From Pinus tabuliformis (Eukaryota > Streptophyta > Pinopsida > Pinales > Pinaceae): 64,000 bases of DNA. The position numbers and the translations under genes were made by a program. Positions 45,147 to 56,150 of the stretch are shown one piece after another; position 1 is the stretch's first letter, and each line of letters starts with the position of its first letter. Where the stretch lies: the NCBI GenBank assembly GCA_031772625.1, contig CM062808.1:474297655-474361654 (forward strand), written 5' to 3'. The notes under the pieces are model-generated. The model was given only the letters and a program-made list of their open reading frames with translations. It was not told the origin of the DNA and ran no database searches.

Positions 45147-46244
45147 TCATGGCTTCCAACTGGAGGAAAGACATGTCAATGGACACACCTTGATCATGGC
45201 TTCCAAGAGGTCTTCATCAGAAGGAAGAATAGTTCTCTGGAAGGAACACATGTCAAGGGACTCAAAAGGGATAAGAACATCGTGTTCAAGTAATCCCATA
45301 GAGTTTTCCATGTCAATTACCGGATCTAAATCAACAGTGAGAGGCTCACTTACATCGGTAACTAAAAACATGGGACCAGTTGCCACATAATTAACCCGTG
45401 GCAGGGTAGATACCACTTTAGAATTAGGAACATTTAGGGCTGTCATATTATTGGTAGTTGAGACAAGAATAGGGAACGAAAGCTGGTCTACAGTCACAAT
45501 ACTACCATTGTGAGGGAAAGACATCAAGCGAAAGAGTGTCGATACGACAACTTTCATTGCATAAACATAGTCTCGACCAAGGAGTAAATTGAAGTCCAAG
45601 GGACCTCGAACTACCATAAGATCAATACAGACAGTTTTACCTTCCAAGGTAATGGAAAAATTAGGAAGGATCCCTAAAGGTTCACTAATGGTTCTGTTAA
45701 AAGCTTTCAGATTCTGCGTAATAGGCGCAAGCTGAGGGGAACCCAAAGCTTTCCAAACAGTTGAGGATAAAATACTAACAGAAGCACCTTCATCTACCTC
45801 AGTATGATGTATGTCCCTACCACCAGCCTTGACAATGATTTGGAAAGGGATGGAGGAAGGAAGACGAGGTTCTGTCAGTCTATTCCAATCAAAGGAAAAG
45901 ACCTCAGTACTTGGAGGGGGTTCTGTAGAAACAGGTGAAATGCCCCCTGGCATAGAAGAATTTGATGTAACAAGAAGAACCTGAGCGGTATGAAGTTCAC
46001 TCTCTAAATGGAAAGTGGGATCGACCAAATGTGAAATTGAATCGACCACTTGATCAACTAACGGATCATCAACCTGAGTGACATGAGTTTCACTCTTCAA
46101 TGGAAGAGTGTGATCGACTGTACTTGAATTTAGATCAATCACTCCGTCAGTTGACGGTAGGTTGGGAGAAAGTTTACGGTAACCAGGTGGAAATTCTTGC
46201 TGTGGAACAGTAAGGTTTTCCAACAATGTTGAGGCTTCATCCAT
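45147..46244 (-). CDS. Gag C-terminus and aspartic protease of N1
   Basis: 365 residues from HMDEASTLLENL. A Ser/Pro/Asp-rich linker with repeated VDP..LESE phrases precedes retropepsin-like sequence: VDEGASVSILSSTVWKALGS (active site DEG where DTG or DSG is usual), LNFNLLLGRDYVYAM-like flap/C-terminal part, LFRLMSFPHNG. It ends at the point where RT would follow in Tat elements, and the hairpin array starts 7 bp further on. Intact over its length. Confidence 0.75.
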   Translation of the reverse strand: MDEASTLLENLTVPQQEFPPGYRKLSPNLPSTDGVIDLNSSTVDHTLPLKSETHVTQVDDPLVDQVVDSISHLVDPTFHLESELHTAQVLLVTSNSSMPGGISPVSTEPPPSTEVFSFDWNRLTEPRLPSSIPFQIIVKAGGRDIHHTEVDEGASVSILSSTVWKALGSPQLAPITQNLKAFNRTISEPLGILPNFSITLEGKTVCIDLMVVRGPLDFNLLLGRDYVYAMKVVVSTLFRLMSFPHNGSIVTVDQLSFPILVSTTNNMTALNVPNSKVVSTLPRVNYVATGPMFLVTDVSEPLTVDLDPVIDMENSMGLLEHDVLIPFESLDMCSFQRTILPSDEDLLEAMIKVCPLTCLSSSWKP

Positions 46245-46369
46245 GTGAGGGCAAACGTGAGTTTGATGACTCTCGTTGCATAACTTACAAGGAAACCTAA
46301 CTTTACCCTTTTTCCCAGGAACCTGACTATCACTGGTTGATGGATCAATGGAAAGTTGATGAGATTTTT

Positions 46370-46916
46370 ATGACCATACTTCCAAGACCTTTGGAATACC
46401 AGGACAATTGACAAGGAAGTGGTCACCCTTAAAAAGCCTGCAAGGGTATTTGGGTTTACGATGCATGTTGGAGTTTTCCTCAACACCACTAACACTTACA
46501 GTCGTGGTTGGTTGGTTGACTTCTTTCTTATCTTGCTTCTTCTTCTTCTTCTTCTTCTTCCCTTTCTTCTTCTTCTTAGCCTCCTGGTTACTAGCATCAA
46601 GGCTTTTACCAGGCGAAGAGGAAGAAATGGAGGAAGAAAAATTAGGCGAAGAAGGTAAAGGGTCAACAGAAGGTTGGTGATGTTGAGATGGTGAACTCTG
46701 TTGAGGTGAAGCATCCGGTTGAGATGGAACGATTGGAGTACTTTGGGACAACGAAGTTGAAAATAACCATATCGGTAATCATATTGTAAATCCAGGTAAT
46801 GACAAAGTAGCCATATAAGGAGGACCAGCATTTCCAAAGTAAGGAAAAGTATTAGGATTCTTGTTAGGAGGGGTTCCTAGGTTGGTAAATTCCGGAACGT
46901 TTTCCATTATATTCAA
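46370..46916 (-). pseudogene. Gag zinc-knuckle region of N1
   Basis: A Met near 46906 starts ENVPEFTNLGTPPNKN. After a stop near 46785 the frame continues with a Ser/Pro/Gln-rich part, a run of lysines encoded by (CTT)n at about 46540-46575, then CRLFKGDHFLVNC, a zinc knuckle whose second Cys is Phe. After a stop at about 46368, a second knuckle CKLCNESHQTHVC lies at about 46255-46300 and leads into the protease frame. Typical of Tat/Athila gag. Confidence 0.7.
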
Positions 46917-46919
46917 CTT

Positions 46920-48899
46920 CAGTGAATTTTATTAACAATTTTTAAAACTAAAATTAACAATTAACAATTCACACCTAACAATTAGAATTCACAATTCACA
47001 CCTATGGTCTCTAAAAGTAAAAACAAACAAATTAACACGCACTATCAAATCTAGGAGTCAAACCACACACAAACAGTAGCCTTCCGGACCGAAAACACTA
47101 GTTGGTGATGAAATCCAACATCGCAGAATTCAGTACAAAAGTGGCGGGTGGAACAGTTACCTTGGAAACCTGCTTAATGAATAGACTAGACCAAGTTCCT
47201 CCACTTTAACCGTCTCGAGTGAAGTGAACCCCCCAGAAAATCCAAGTGAGTCTAGCCGACGTCTGCTCCATGTACAGTGGGATCTTCCCTCCACCGTCAC
47301 CTCGGGTAGAATCCTAAAGATAATGGTCACTAAGGTTACCAACAACAACAAATATACCTGGGGGAACAGTCTACGACCCGATAGCACGCAAGGGCAGAGT
47401 AACAAGCTCAATCCCCTTGCCGGCTCCTTGACAATAATCCAAGGTTTACCGACAAGTGACCCTAGGCTCCTCGACAATAATCCGAGGTTTACCGTTTGTA
47501 GTACGTGCATATCTGGCGTCTTTCCCAATGAAGGAGGATTGATCCCCTCACTGGTTCGGACACGTTCTCGTGCTTCTCCTTTAAGAGGAGCTTTCCCAGA
47601 GCATAAATGAAACAGTTGGATTTATCCTACCACAAGATGAGCTACTTGTTTGGTTTTACTGTCTTGGAGAGTTAATTACTCTCCTACTCCAAGACACTAG
47701 CCTAAGCTATGTTGGTGTTTCAGAGCCCTAGAAATGTAAAAATTACTAGATGAATTTTAATTAAGCGTTGTGTTATTAAGGCTGTTATTACTCAAATGGG
47801 TAAATGGATACGAAACCAATGGTGTTATGACCCGACTCAACTGAATGCAATCGAATATGATAATGTAATATTTTTCAATTCGATGAATCCTAACTAAAGT
47901 AAGGAGAGAGTTTCCATTCACTTCCAACAATGCAAAAAATTGATCACTAAGAGAAAATATAACAAATTCTCTAATGCACTAATTTCATCAAGAAAAACTA
48001 ATGCAAATCAATTCCAAACCATTTTTTTATTTTTTTTATTTTTGTGTAAACTCAAATCAAAGAAAACTGATCTAAATCTACGATTGATTTTTCAGAATGT
48101 AAACTATGCAATGGTAATCTAAGCACAATTCACTTGAAAAGTATGCAAATGTAATCTATGCACATTTTTCATTCATATTCTGAAAATGAGAATTCTAATT
48201 ATGCAAATGTGATCTATGCAAGAGAATTCTCAAACACAAGACGATTCTAATGTAATCTAAGAACCAATCAAGTGCAAGTCGAGAAAATTGGGTGAGAGTT
48301 CCAAAGATCAAAAAATAAAAAAACTCAAAGGCGATTAACACTCATACATAATTTAGCCCCCCCCGGCGAATGAGGGGGAATTTTTTTTGCAAAAACAAAA
48401 GCAAAAAGATGGAAAATTGTGAAAGGACTGAGAGAAACCTCCAAGTAATGATCAAAGGAAAACAAATCAAGAATTTCTCAAAAAGAGACTCAAAACACCC
48501 AATTGATGAAAGCTTAAAGTAGGAATGCCAATGAAATTAACCAAGATGAAAGCTTCTGACAGGTGAACAGTGGATCTGGGCAGCAAAAACAAATTAAAAA
48601 CAAAATCTAAGAGGCAAAAAGGGAGAAAATTGAAATTTTCTTAATTTTGACAGGGTACGCAGGTGACCTGTTTGCACAGGTGTGGGTATGCTCTGTGCAC
48701 AAAGCTGCAGTGCGTACAGGTACGCACTGTGCTCAACGCAGAGGCTGCGTACTTCTAGCAAAACAAAGAAAAACTAAAATCTAATTTAACCCTAAGCTAG
48801 CCCACCCAAAAACACAGTCAGACAGCCAAAAACCAGAAAACAAATGAATTTTCTCAGATCAAAATTTCATACAAAGGAAAAAACATTCACATCAATGGA
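46920..48899 (-). other. 5' leader of N1
   Basis: About 2 kb between PBS and gag without a convincing gene. It holds the C-run hairpin at 48356-48378 (CCCCCCCCGGCGAATGAGGGGG) and the GTACGCA word cluster at 48655-48755. Long leaders are normal in this lineage. Confidence 0.55.
48655..48755. repeat. GTACGCA word cluster in the N1 leader
   Basis: GGTACGCAGGT, GGTATGCTCTGTGCAC, GCAGTGCGTACAGGTACGCAC and GCTGCGTAC occur within 100 bp, several as inverted pairs. Similar words lie in both N1 LTRs (about 39113-39210 and 49727-49822). Confidence 0.65.
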
Positions 48900-48918
48900 G
48901 TCCCCAGCGGAGTCGCCA
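48900..48918 (-). promoter_or_regulatory. Primer-binding site of N1
   Basis: On the - strand TGGCGACTCCGCTGGGGAC lies three bases after the LTR end. Nearly the same as E2's site. I did not identify the tRNA. Confidence 0.8.
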
Positions 48919-48921
48919 TTT

Positions 48922-49971
48922 TGTCATGCAGAAAGAGTCGTTAGTGCGGACACAACCGACCTCCCTAGAAGCCTAAGACTTTCTAGTGACAAACAAGACA
49001 AATAAGAGCAATCCTTCTCTAAATATGCCTTTACAATATGAGAAATCAAGTGTTTAGATCCTACCTGTAACCCAATGTTGTTGTAGTAGTCCAGCTTCAT
49101 TGATCCGGATGAGCTCCTCCTTCACTTCGAAACCTGCATTCATTAAGAATCAAACGATTCAATAGCACCTGAATATCACATAAAATAAAACATATTTAAC
49201 ATATAGACCAAGGAGTACATGAAACAACTCATAAATAACAAATTGTTGAGAAGAATGGACTAATTTGTATTAAAAGGTAACAAAAGGAACCATTACAACC
49301 TGAGCCTTGGTGTTGTGCAAGTCCCTCCCAGGGTCCACAAGAGTTCTCCTTTACTCTGATCAGCTCACCCACTTCCAAATGAAACAAGAAAAGATGGTAA
49401 TCTCTCCTCACAAGCTTCTACAAGGAAGTCCTAATTCCAGCAGCATCTACCCTTAGGAATGTTCAGCTTTCAACCTCCCCTCCCTTTGGCCCAATGCCTG
49501 TATTTATAGTGCTCTAGAGGAAGTTATTCAGGTCCACCATCAATGGGATAAGCCCCTCTTTGGATGGGATAGCTCCCCTCTTGATGGGATAAGTTCCTCT
49601 TTGGTAGGGATACATGAACCATCTGGAGGCGCTTCATACACGTCAAACAAGCTTCTAGAAGACTCTAGAAATGACCACAAGTAACTTTTTTAAGATGAAA
49701 ATCGCGCCTTTTGACCTTTACAGGGGTACGCACCCACCTCTTTACATACAGAGCGTACAAGTACGCAAGCATTGTGAACTTGGATTGCGTACACGCAGGT
49801 AAGGCTAAGAGAAACTGCGTACCAGAGATAATTGACTTTAAATGACTTTTCTCTCTTTCTTGAAGTTTGACATGAAGAGCAGAGGCATGAGACTTTCCAA
49901 GGAGGATAGTATGACAGTTGATGGAGCCATACTAACTGCAAATAGTCATGGTGACAAATTTTAGTGTAACA
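48922..49971 (-). repeat. 5' LTR of N1
   Basis: 1050 bp, identical in length to the 3' LTR. TATA box CTATAAATAC on the - strand at 49500-49509, so transcription of N1 should start just left of it and run leftwards. Confidence 0.93.
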
Positions 49972-49976
49972 CCTAC

Positions 49977-50936
49977 CTTGCAAATAGCAGAGCTCCACAA
50001 AAATTTGGAGTGATTTGGCAGTGTTTTCGGCCCTTGGTCTGTGTGTGCCACGCGCAAAACCCAGTGCGCCATGCATGTGGTAATTTTCAACGATGGGCAG
50101 GCTCTGTGTGCGTCGTGCCTGGTGAGTGCTCCGTGCTCCTGTCGGTGTGCGCTGCACGCTCTGAGATCACCCAAAGTTGCTCCAAATCACTCTAATTATT
50201 CAACTCACGACCTTGCACCCTTCTTCCAATGCCTTGCTTGCACAATGAGATTTTTTTATGGTGATATTTGTGTATATAGGCTTGGAGGTCATTTTTAAAT
50301 TAACTTTTTCAAAAACCTACCTTTCTAATGTCTTGTTTCAACACTTTTTTCACTGACTTTAATACACCCCGATTTTCACTTTTTCTTTGAATTTTTGGGC
50401 TCAAATGATGAAATTTTCGACACTTTTCGTAGGGATTGCATGACAGATCACTTTGGCCACGAAAACCATGATTGCACCTGAAGAAATCGATTGTCGACCC
50501 CTTGTTTGAAAATTTTGTCACTAATAGCACTATTGGACTTTTCTTCAAAACAGAGTTTTGAAGAACCATCGATTTTTATCAATAAGATGATGGAAAGCTG
50601 TGGATCATTACTTTGCAAGAGCATCATTCTAGCCTGCATGGCTTTACTGGACATATTTCGAGACCAAACTGACCAATTTCCAGACCTAATGACCAAAAAT
50701 GACCTTTGTCCGTTGAAGGACGAGACTTTTACTGTTATGGAGTTTTTGATTATTTGACACACAGACTTAAGCCAGCAGGAACCAGACAAGAGGGAAATAA
50801 CTAGCATGACCTTCTCCGTCAGATTATGGCATGCCCTTGGTGGAATGCAGCTGAGTGAATGGAGCGAGACACCTAAAATTAAAATGCATAAAGAGTTTTG
50901 ATCTCTGACGGAGGGCTGACCAGACTGACTCTAACA
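49977..50936 (-). repeat. 3' LTR of E2, part 2
   Basis: Collinear with 60857-61815. GC-rich words (GTGCGCCATGC, GTGTGCGTCGTGCC, GTGTGCGCTGCACGC) at about 50037-50165. It ends GACTCTAACA. The open frames here are shared with the other LTR but show no protein motif. Confidence 0.85.
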
Positions 50937-50970
50937 TTGGCTCCAATGGGGGATGGTAGCTCCTTGGAGG
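50937..50970 (-). promoter_or_regulatory. Presumed plus-strand primer region of E2
   Basis: On the - strand the LTR is preceded by ACCATCCCCCATTGGAGCCA, which is not a classical polypurine tract. Either the tract is atypical or it has decayed. Confidence 0.35.
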
Positions 50971-51200
50971 TGCCAAGAACAACAGATCTCTGGAGGAGCT
51001 AGACAATGTCTTTCATCCATTGGGCTACAGAGTCATCATTTCGACTACAACATAGGAATCTGACTTATTTATGAAACTGAAATGACCAAGGAATTGACTC
51101 AAACTTGACATTGAAATAACTCAAAAACTAACTTGACAGACTGAAACCAAACTGAAATAAAAATGGTATTTACAATGACAGTGGAAGCAGCATTAATAAA

Positions 51201-52433
51201 TCAGCAGTGGTACCGCTTGAGCAACCGACCATTGATCGGCCCTCCTGGACAATCTTCCCTGTTCATTTCGTTCAGAAGAAAGGCATTCTGACCCCTATAT
51301 GTTGCAATTTTGAAAGGACCTTTCCAAAGATTTTCGAACTTTCCGTGCTTTCCTTTCTCTTCATTCCTTGCATCCCACTTTAGCACCACATCATCCAACT
51401 AAAATTTATCTGTCTTTGCTTTTCTGTCATAGATTTTCTTTATTTTCTCCTGCAATTTGGATGTGTTCTTGAAAAATTCCTCTCTTGTCTGCTGCAAGTG
51501 GATCATTTGATTCAACCTTCTCTGCATGGGATCTTCTTCATTGCTGGCCTCCTAAAGAAGTTTGACTACCGGGGTAGCAAGAGAGGTGAGAAATACTGTG
51601 TCAACTCCATAAACAAGCTCAAACGGTGACATACCAATGGATTTTTTCTGACTGATCCGATCTGCCCAAAGCGCATGGACCAACCTCTTATTCCAGCTCT
51701 TTTTATTTATTTCCAGCAGCTTCTTGATAATGTTGACCAATGATTTGTTTGAAGATTCCGCCAATCCATTGACTTGTGGATGATAGGCAGTTGAGTGACC
51801 CAAAATGATGTGATATCTATGACAAAATTCTACCATCCTCTTTGATTTGAAAGCTGCTGCATTATCGGTGATTAACTTATTTGGACAACCAAAGCGAGAA
51901 AAGATGTTATTTTCGAGAAATGAAATGATTACCGTATCTGTAGCTTGTCTGGTGGGAGCTTCCTCAATCCATTTTGTGAAATAGTCTGTCGCTGTAAGGA
52001 TCCATCTATGCTGTCTGGAAGAAGCAGGATGAATTTCCCCAATGAAATCCAACCCCCACTGCTGGAAAGGAGCACTCACCTCAATAGGTTTAAGTGGAAA
52101 AGGCTGTAATTTCTGTTTTCCTTCGAAAATCTGACATTTATGATAGCGCTTGACCATCTTGTACACATCAGCAAATAGTGTAGGCCAATAATACCCTGCT
52201 CTCAAAATTTTGTTCGTTGTTGACTTCCAAAAAAGGTGACCACCACACTCTCCTCCGTGGAAGCCCTCCATGACTTTCTTTACCTCCTCTTCCACCAAAC
52301 AATTTAACAAAATGCCACCAGGATCTTTCCAATACAGTGTAGAATTCAAAATGCAAAACTTGGCAGCCTTCAATTTGAGTGTTCTCGCTTTGTTTCTAGT
52401 TATGCTGGGCGGTGGTGACATATTTTTCAGCAC
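51201..52433 (-). pseudogene. Integrase of E2
   Basis: N-terminal finger HGGECGGHLFWKSTTNKILR...YHKCQIFEGK, with the last Cys changed to Phe. Core: WGLDFIGEIHP (first Asp), LITDNAAAFKSK (second Asp), YHPQVNGLAESSNKSL (Glu). Then WADRISQKKSIGMSPFELVYG. A gap at about 51400-51552 contains a TAG in front of LDDVVLKWDARNEEKG, and the C-terminal module KFENLWKGPFKIATYRG ends at 51201. Catalytic triad present. Confidence 0.88.
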
Positions 52434-52438
52434 TTATA

Positions 52439-53095
52439 TTATATCTGAATACCATGGGGACAAAGCAAACATATTCCAGATACCTGAACTGACATTCCTT
52501 CCTCATTCTCATCGGACATGGCAACGATCAGATTTATGTCTAAAGCATGCAAGTTTGATTCGGCCATTAACTTTGCCAATCCCTGTCCTTTGACCAGCTT
52601 TGTGGGCTTTATTTCCACATCATATTCCAGTAGGGCTGTGATCCATTTTCCTCTTCTTCCTTCTGGATCGGTTTGCACTAAAACATCTTTTACAACAGCA
52701 TTAAGAACATAGACCACAATGTGAGAATGTAGGATATATACCTGGAAATCCTTAAATGCCTTCACCAATGCCAGGGCTTGCTTCTCAATGATGTTGTACT
52801 TTAAAGCTGCATCTCTTATAGCCCTGCTGAAGAATTCAATGGGTCTTTCGTGATCACCTCTTTTCTGCAATAATACAACTGCCATAGTGTGCTCAGAAGC
52901 AAATGAAAACAGTATGAAATCCTGAGTGTAGTCCGGGCTGACTAGAATTGGAGTTGAGGAAAGGGCCAATTTGACCAAGTTGAAAGATTTTACAGCCTCC
53001 TCTATCCATTTCACTTGGCTGTCCTTCCTGAGCATGTTGGTCATCTCTCTTAAGTGTTTAGCAAGATTAGGCACAAAGCGACGCAGAAAATTCAT
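52439..53095 (-). pseudogene. RT connection and first RNase H of E2
   Basis: It starts NFLRRFVPNLAKHLREMTNM (connection), then ILFSFASEHTMAVVLLQKRG, EFFSRAIRDAALKYNIIEKQ and HSHIVVYVLNAVVKDVL. The first catalytic Asp of RNase H (normally TDAS) is replaced in FSFAS. The loss fits a second RNase H taking over (inference). A frameshift separates it from RT at about 53092. Confidence 0.85.
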
Positions 53096-54123
53096 CTTAC
53101 CATTGAACGATTGTATCTCCTTTTATTCCGGGGGAGATCAATTTGCTGAATTGCTTGCACATGTGCTGGGTCAATACGAATGCCATCCTTTGAAATGATG
53201 TGCCCAAGTAATTTTCCTTCCTCCATGGTGAATAAGCTCTTCTTAGGATTCAGCGATAAACCATATTTTCTGCACTTTTGAAAGACAATTTTTAGGTGAT
53301 GCATGTGCTCTTCATCAGATTTGGAAAACACCGTCAAATCATCCAGGTACACCACCAAAAACACATCCTTCTCATTCACAAAAGCCAAGTCCATTGCACG
53401 CTGAAATGTGGCACCTGCATTCTTTAAAGCAAAAGGCATTTTAGCATAATGAAAGGTCCCCCATGGAGTGGTGAATGTTGTCTTGTCTCGGTCATCCTCA
53501 TGGACAGAAATTTGGTTATATTCGGAATAACCATCAAGCAGTGACATACGAGATGCCCCAACTACTTGCTGAAGGACATGGTCCATTTTGGGCAGTGGAT
53601 AGTTGTCCTTAAATGAGACTTTATTTAGATTTCTGAAATCAATGCACAAGCAGATCTCACCTGTCTTCTTTCGTATGGGCACCAAGTTAGAGATCCAATC
53701 TGAAAATATGATGGGTAGAATGATACCTGACTTGTACAACCTGTTTACCTCTTTTTCAATAGATGGCAACAACTTTGGATTTATCCTTCTCAGCTTCTGT
53801 CTAAATGGCTTTTGATTGGGCTTGATGGGTATTATGTGCTGAATAATATTGGTATCATAGGTCTTTAAATCAGAATAGTCCCAAGTGAACACATCTGCAA
53901 ATGAAGCCATCAAACTGATATATTTGTCCTTGATCTTTGGCGGCAATGCTTTAGACAATTTTACCAACTTAGGATTGGCAGTTGTTCCAATGTTGACCTC
54001 TTCTACACCCTTCTCTATTGGCTGTAATGTTGGCTTGTGGGCTACATCATCCTGATTAAAAAGTTCTTCTAGAGGTATCAAGCCTTTAGGAATGATGTTA
54101 TTCTTCAGCTGCAACACGTCCAT
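53092..54123 (-). pseudogene. Reverse transcriptase of E2
   Basis: 343 residues: linker VLQLKNNIIPKGLIPLEELF, then HIIPIKPNQKPFRQKLRRI, SDWISNLVPIRKKTGEICLC, IDFRNLNKVSFKDNYPLPKM, GYSEYNQISVHEDDRDKTTF, PWGTFHYAKMPFALKNAGAT, VVYLDDLTVFS with intact YLDD, GHIISKDGIRIDP. The frame is lost just after the thumb. Confidence 0.9.
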
Positions 54124-54132
54124 TTCATTGAT

Positions 54133-55242
54133 CTACACTTCATCTGTACCATTCCCTTTGCCATCATCATTTTCTACATCAATTGAGGTTTCTTTGAACT
54201 TGCCTTTGTTTAGCAGAAAATCCTTAATCTCCTCATCATCTTGAAACACTTTCCAATATCGCTGATTGTCTGGAATGGTTGGCCGATGCTTGACATGGAT
54301 TTCAAATTTATTGCTGGAGTTCATGGGGATCTTCAAACTGCTTGATGCCTTGGAAAGAGCATTAGTAATACTATTTTGTATACGAGGCACACATGTCAAG
54401 GTGTATTCTGAAAATAACTTTAAGATGTCTAAAACTGCATTACGATAGGCCCGCATCCTAAGATGTTTTGCTTGATACTCACCTATGACCTGCTTTATTA
54501 CCAATTCGGAGTCGCCATATACTGAAATCCTTTTTGCATTCAGCTTTCTAAGAATCTTTAGACCAGCAATGAAAGCTTCATACTCAGCTTCATTGTTTGA
54601 ACACTCAAAGGCCAGCTTGTAAGAGGAAACCCTCACGCTGCTAGGCACTTTGTTTGGGGCGGAGAAAGGACTGCGTACCCAAATTCCAATTCCAGCGCCA
54701 TCATTTCCCACTGCTCCATCAAAATCCATGGTCCACAAGCCTTCTTCCTCCTCTTGTAAGTGCTGGAAATATATTTGTTGTGTCTTGTCTGCTTGTTGTC
54801 CATTACTTTCAGCTGATTGCTCAACATCTTTCTGCTTTTCTTGTCCTTCTTTCTTCAAAATTTCTTTGAAATTTTCTGTTATTTCTGGAATATCATCTGC
54901 TTCTACTATCGGACTATCTATATCATTTAAACTATCTGAAAACAAAAAAAAAAACTCTAAATCTGTATGTACATAGTTAATAGGATGATTTATAGGTTTC
55001 TCCTTGCTTGTGATCATATATTTCATTTTTTGTTCCCGATATAATTTCCTCATTTGTCCAAACACTGGGATCGTTGCATAGGAGAAATCCAACTGTAGTG
55101 TCCCTTTTAATTTCGCTACCCAAGACCTGGAAAGAAGCATGCCAAACCTTGGAGGAATATCTGCTACCACCACATCCATCAAAACATTTTCATGGGAAGC
55201 TGATCCAAACTCACAACCAAGTCTTTGATGAGTCCTATACAT
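54133..55242 (-). CDS. Protease end, linker and second (archaeal-type) RNase H of E2, upstream of RT
   Basis: Residues 1-90 (CEFGSASHENVLMDVVVADI, LLSRSWVAKLKGTLQLDFSY) are the C-terminal half of the protease. An acidic linker follows. From about residue 168 the RNase H reads WTMDFDGAVGNDGAGIGIW (Asp), ECSNNEAEYEAFIAGLKIL (Glu), ISVYGDSELVIKQVIGEYQA (Asp), NSITNALSKASSS (Asn where the last Asp is expected). It ends at TAG right before the RT linker. A position between protease and RT differs from element A. Confidence 0.8.
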   Translation of the reverse strand: MYRTHQRLGCEFGSASHENVLMDVVVADIPPRFGMLLSRSWVAKLKGTLQLDFSYATIPVFGQMRKLYREQKMKYMITSKEKPINHPINYVHTDLEFFFLFSDSLNDIDSPIVEADDIPEITENFKEILKKEGQEKQKDVEQSAESNGQQADKTQQIYFQHLQEEEEGLWTMDFDGAVGNDGAGIGIWVRSPFSAPNKVPSSVRVSSYKLAFECSNNEAEYEAFIAGLKILRKLNAKRISVYGDSELVIKQVIGEYQAKHLRMRAYRNAVLDILKLFSEYTLTCVPRIQNSITNALSKASSSLKIPMNSSNKFEIHVKHRPTIPDNQRYWKVFQDDEEIKDFLLNKGKFKETSIDVENDDGKGNGTDEV

Positions 55243-55550
55243 CTTACTCTATTGGAATCGAATGAATAGAGATCATGATATTGTCGAGTGATGTCCAAAC
55301 CAAGTTTATCCATGATAGCCTTGGGCATGAGATTATGAGAAGCTCTGGAATCGAACATGGCATTGTGTAACACAAAATCATGCAGTCGTAAACTGATATA
55401 GAAGGGTGGCACATCGCTATCAAGAGACTCACCATTCGATGCTGGTCCGAAAATCATTTCAGGTTGATCATCTTCTACATTTACCATGTCGGACATTGGG
55501 TCCAAATTCAACATCTTAGATATTTGTCCTCTAGAACTGTTGTTCTTCAT
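55179..55550 (-). pseudogene. Aspartic protease, N-terminal half, E2
   Basis: VPPFYISLRLHDFVLHNAMF, then DSRASHNLMPKAIMDKLGLD: the active-site Gly is Arg. It is joined to the next frame by a frameshift at about 55190-55240. Confidence 0.75.
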
Positions 55551-55553
55551 TAT

Positions 55554-56150
55554 TTAAGTTAAGAGGATGGATACCTTTAACTTAGAAATCTCATTCTCTA
55601 AGCTAAAAGAAAGAGTATTTTCTACCTCTTTGACTGGGATCTCTTTCTTTTCTTTTTCCTTTGATGTAGCTTGTTGCTGTGATTGTTCTGCTGATTTTGA
55701 TTTGCTGCTCTCTGGACCAACCGCCTCTTTTCCTTTTCTTTGTGTAGATGATGAATCATTCTTTACTGTTTCAACCTCCTTCTTTTTCTGAATTGGTTTG
55801 GCCGGCACATCTCTGTTTCTAAGTGAATATCGCTGCTGCTGTGCGGACAGAGCATTCATATACCCCCTTTGATACTCCTTTGATTCCTCTTCTAAAACAG
55901 TGTCACTAGCCAGAATGAAATCCGTGTCTTGGTGTGCAACTGAACTCACCGCACACTCTTCTTCTTCGGTAATGTAAGTAGGCAGCTCATATCGAGTAAA
56001 TAGGTGGTTTTATTTGCCTCTTACATTCCCGTCCTCATCTGACTCTGGTCCATGCACAAAATTCTGCTGCAAAGGTGTTTGTACCGGATGTTGTGCTGTC
56101 TGTTCTTGGGTTTTCTGATCTCTCTGTCTTATTCTATATTGTGGCTACTG
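55554..56150 (-). pseudogene. Gag C-terminal / pre-protease region of E2
   Basis: 55554-55949 encodes a Gln/Lys/Ser-rich low-complexity segment (AEQSQQQATSKEKEKKEIPV). Upstream to 56150, Gln-rich text with two TAG and one TAA codons. No zinc knuckle is visible. Confidence 0.55.

Larger units (their letters stand above)
38310..49971 (-). mobile_element. N1: non-autonomous Ty3/gypsy element with gag-protease and a hairpin array
   Basis: Two 1050-bp LTRs (38310-39359 and 48922-49971) differ at about 16 positions by eye (about 98.5 percent). Target duplication CCTAC lies at 38305-38309 and 49972-49976. A PBS next to the right LTR and a PPT next to the left one set the - orientation. From 5' to 3': leader, gag, protease, hairpin array, region alpha, accessory module, region beta, PPT. 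RT, RNase H and integrase are absent, so movement must have used another element's enzymes. Its LTR, PPT, alpha, beta and array match element A. Confidence 0.93.

Noticed and set aside
48356-48378. Rho-independent terminator-like hairpin
   Set aside because: C-run/G-run hairpin near a T-run, but in a eukaryotic TE leader; no reason to expect a bacterial-type terminator.
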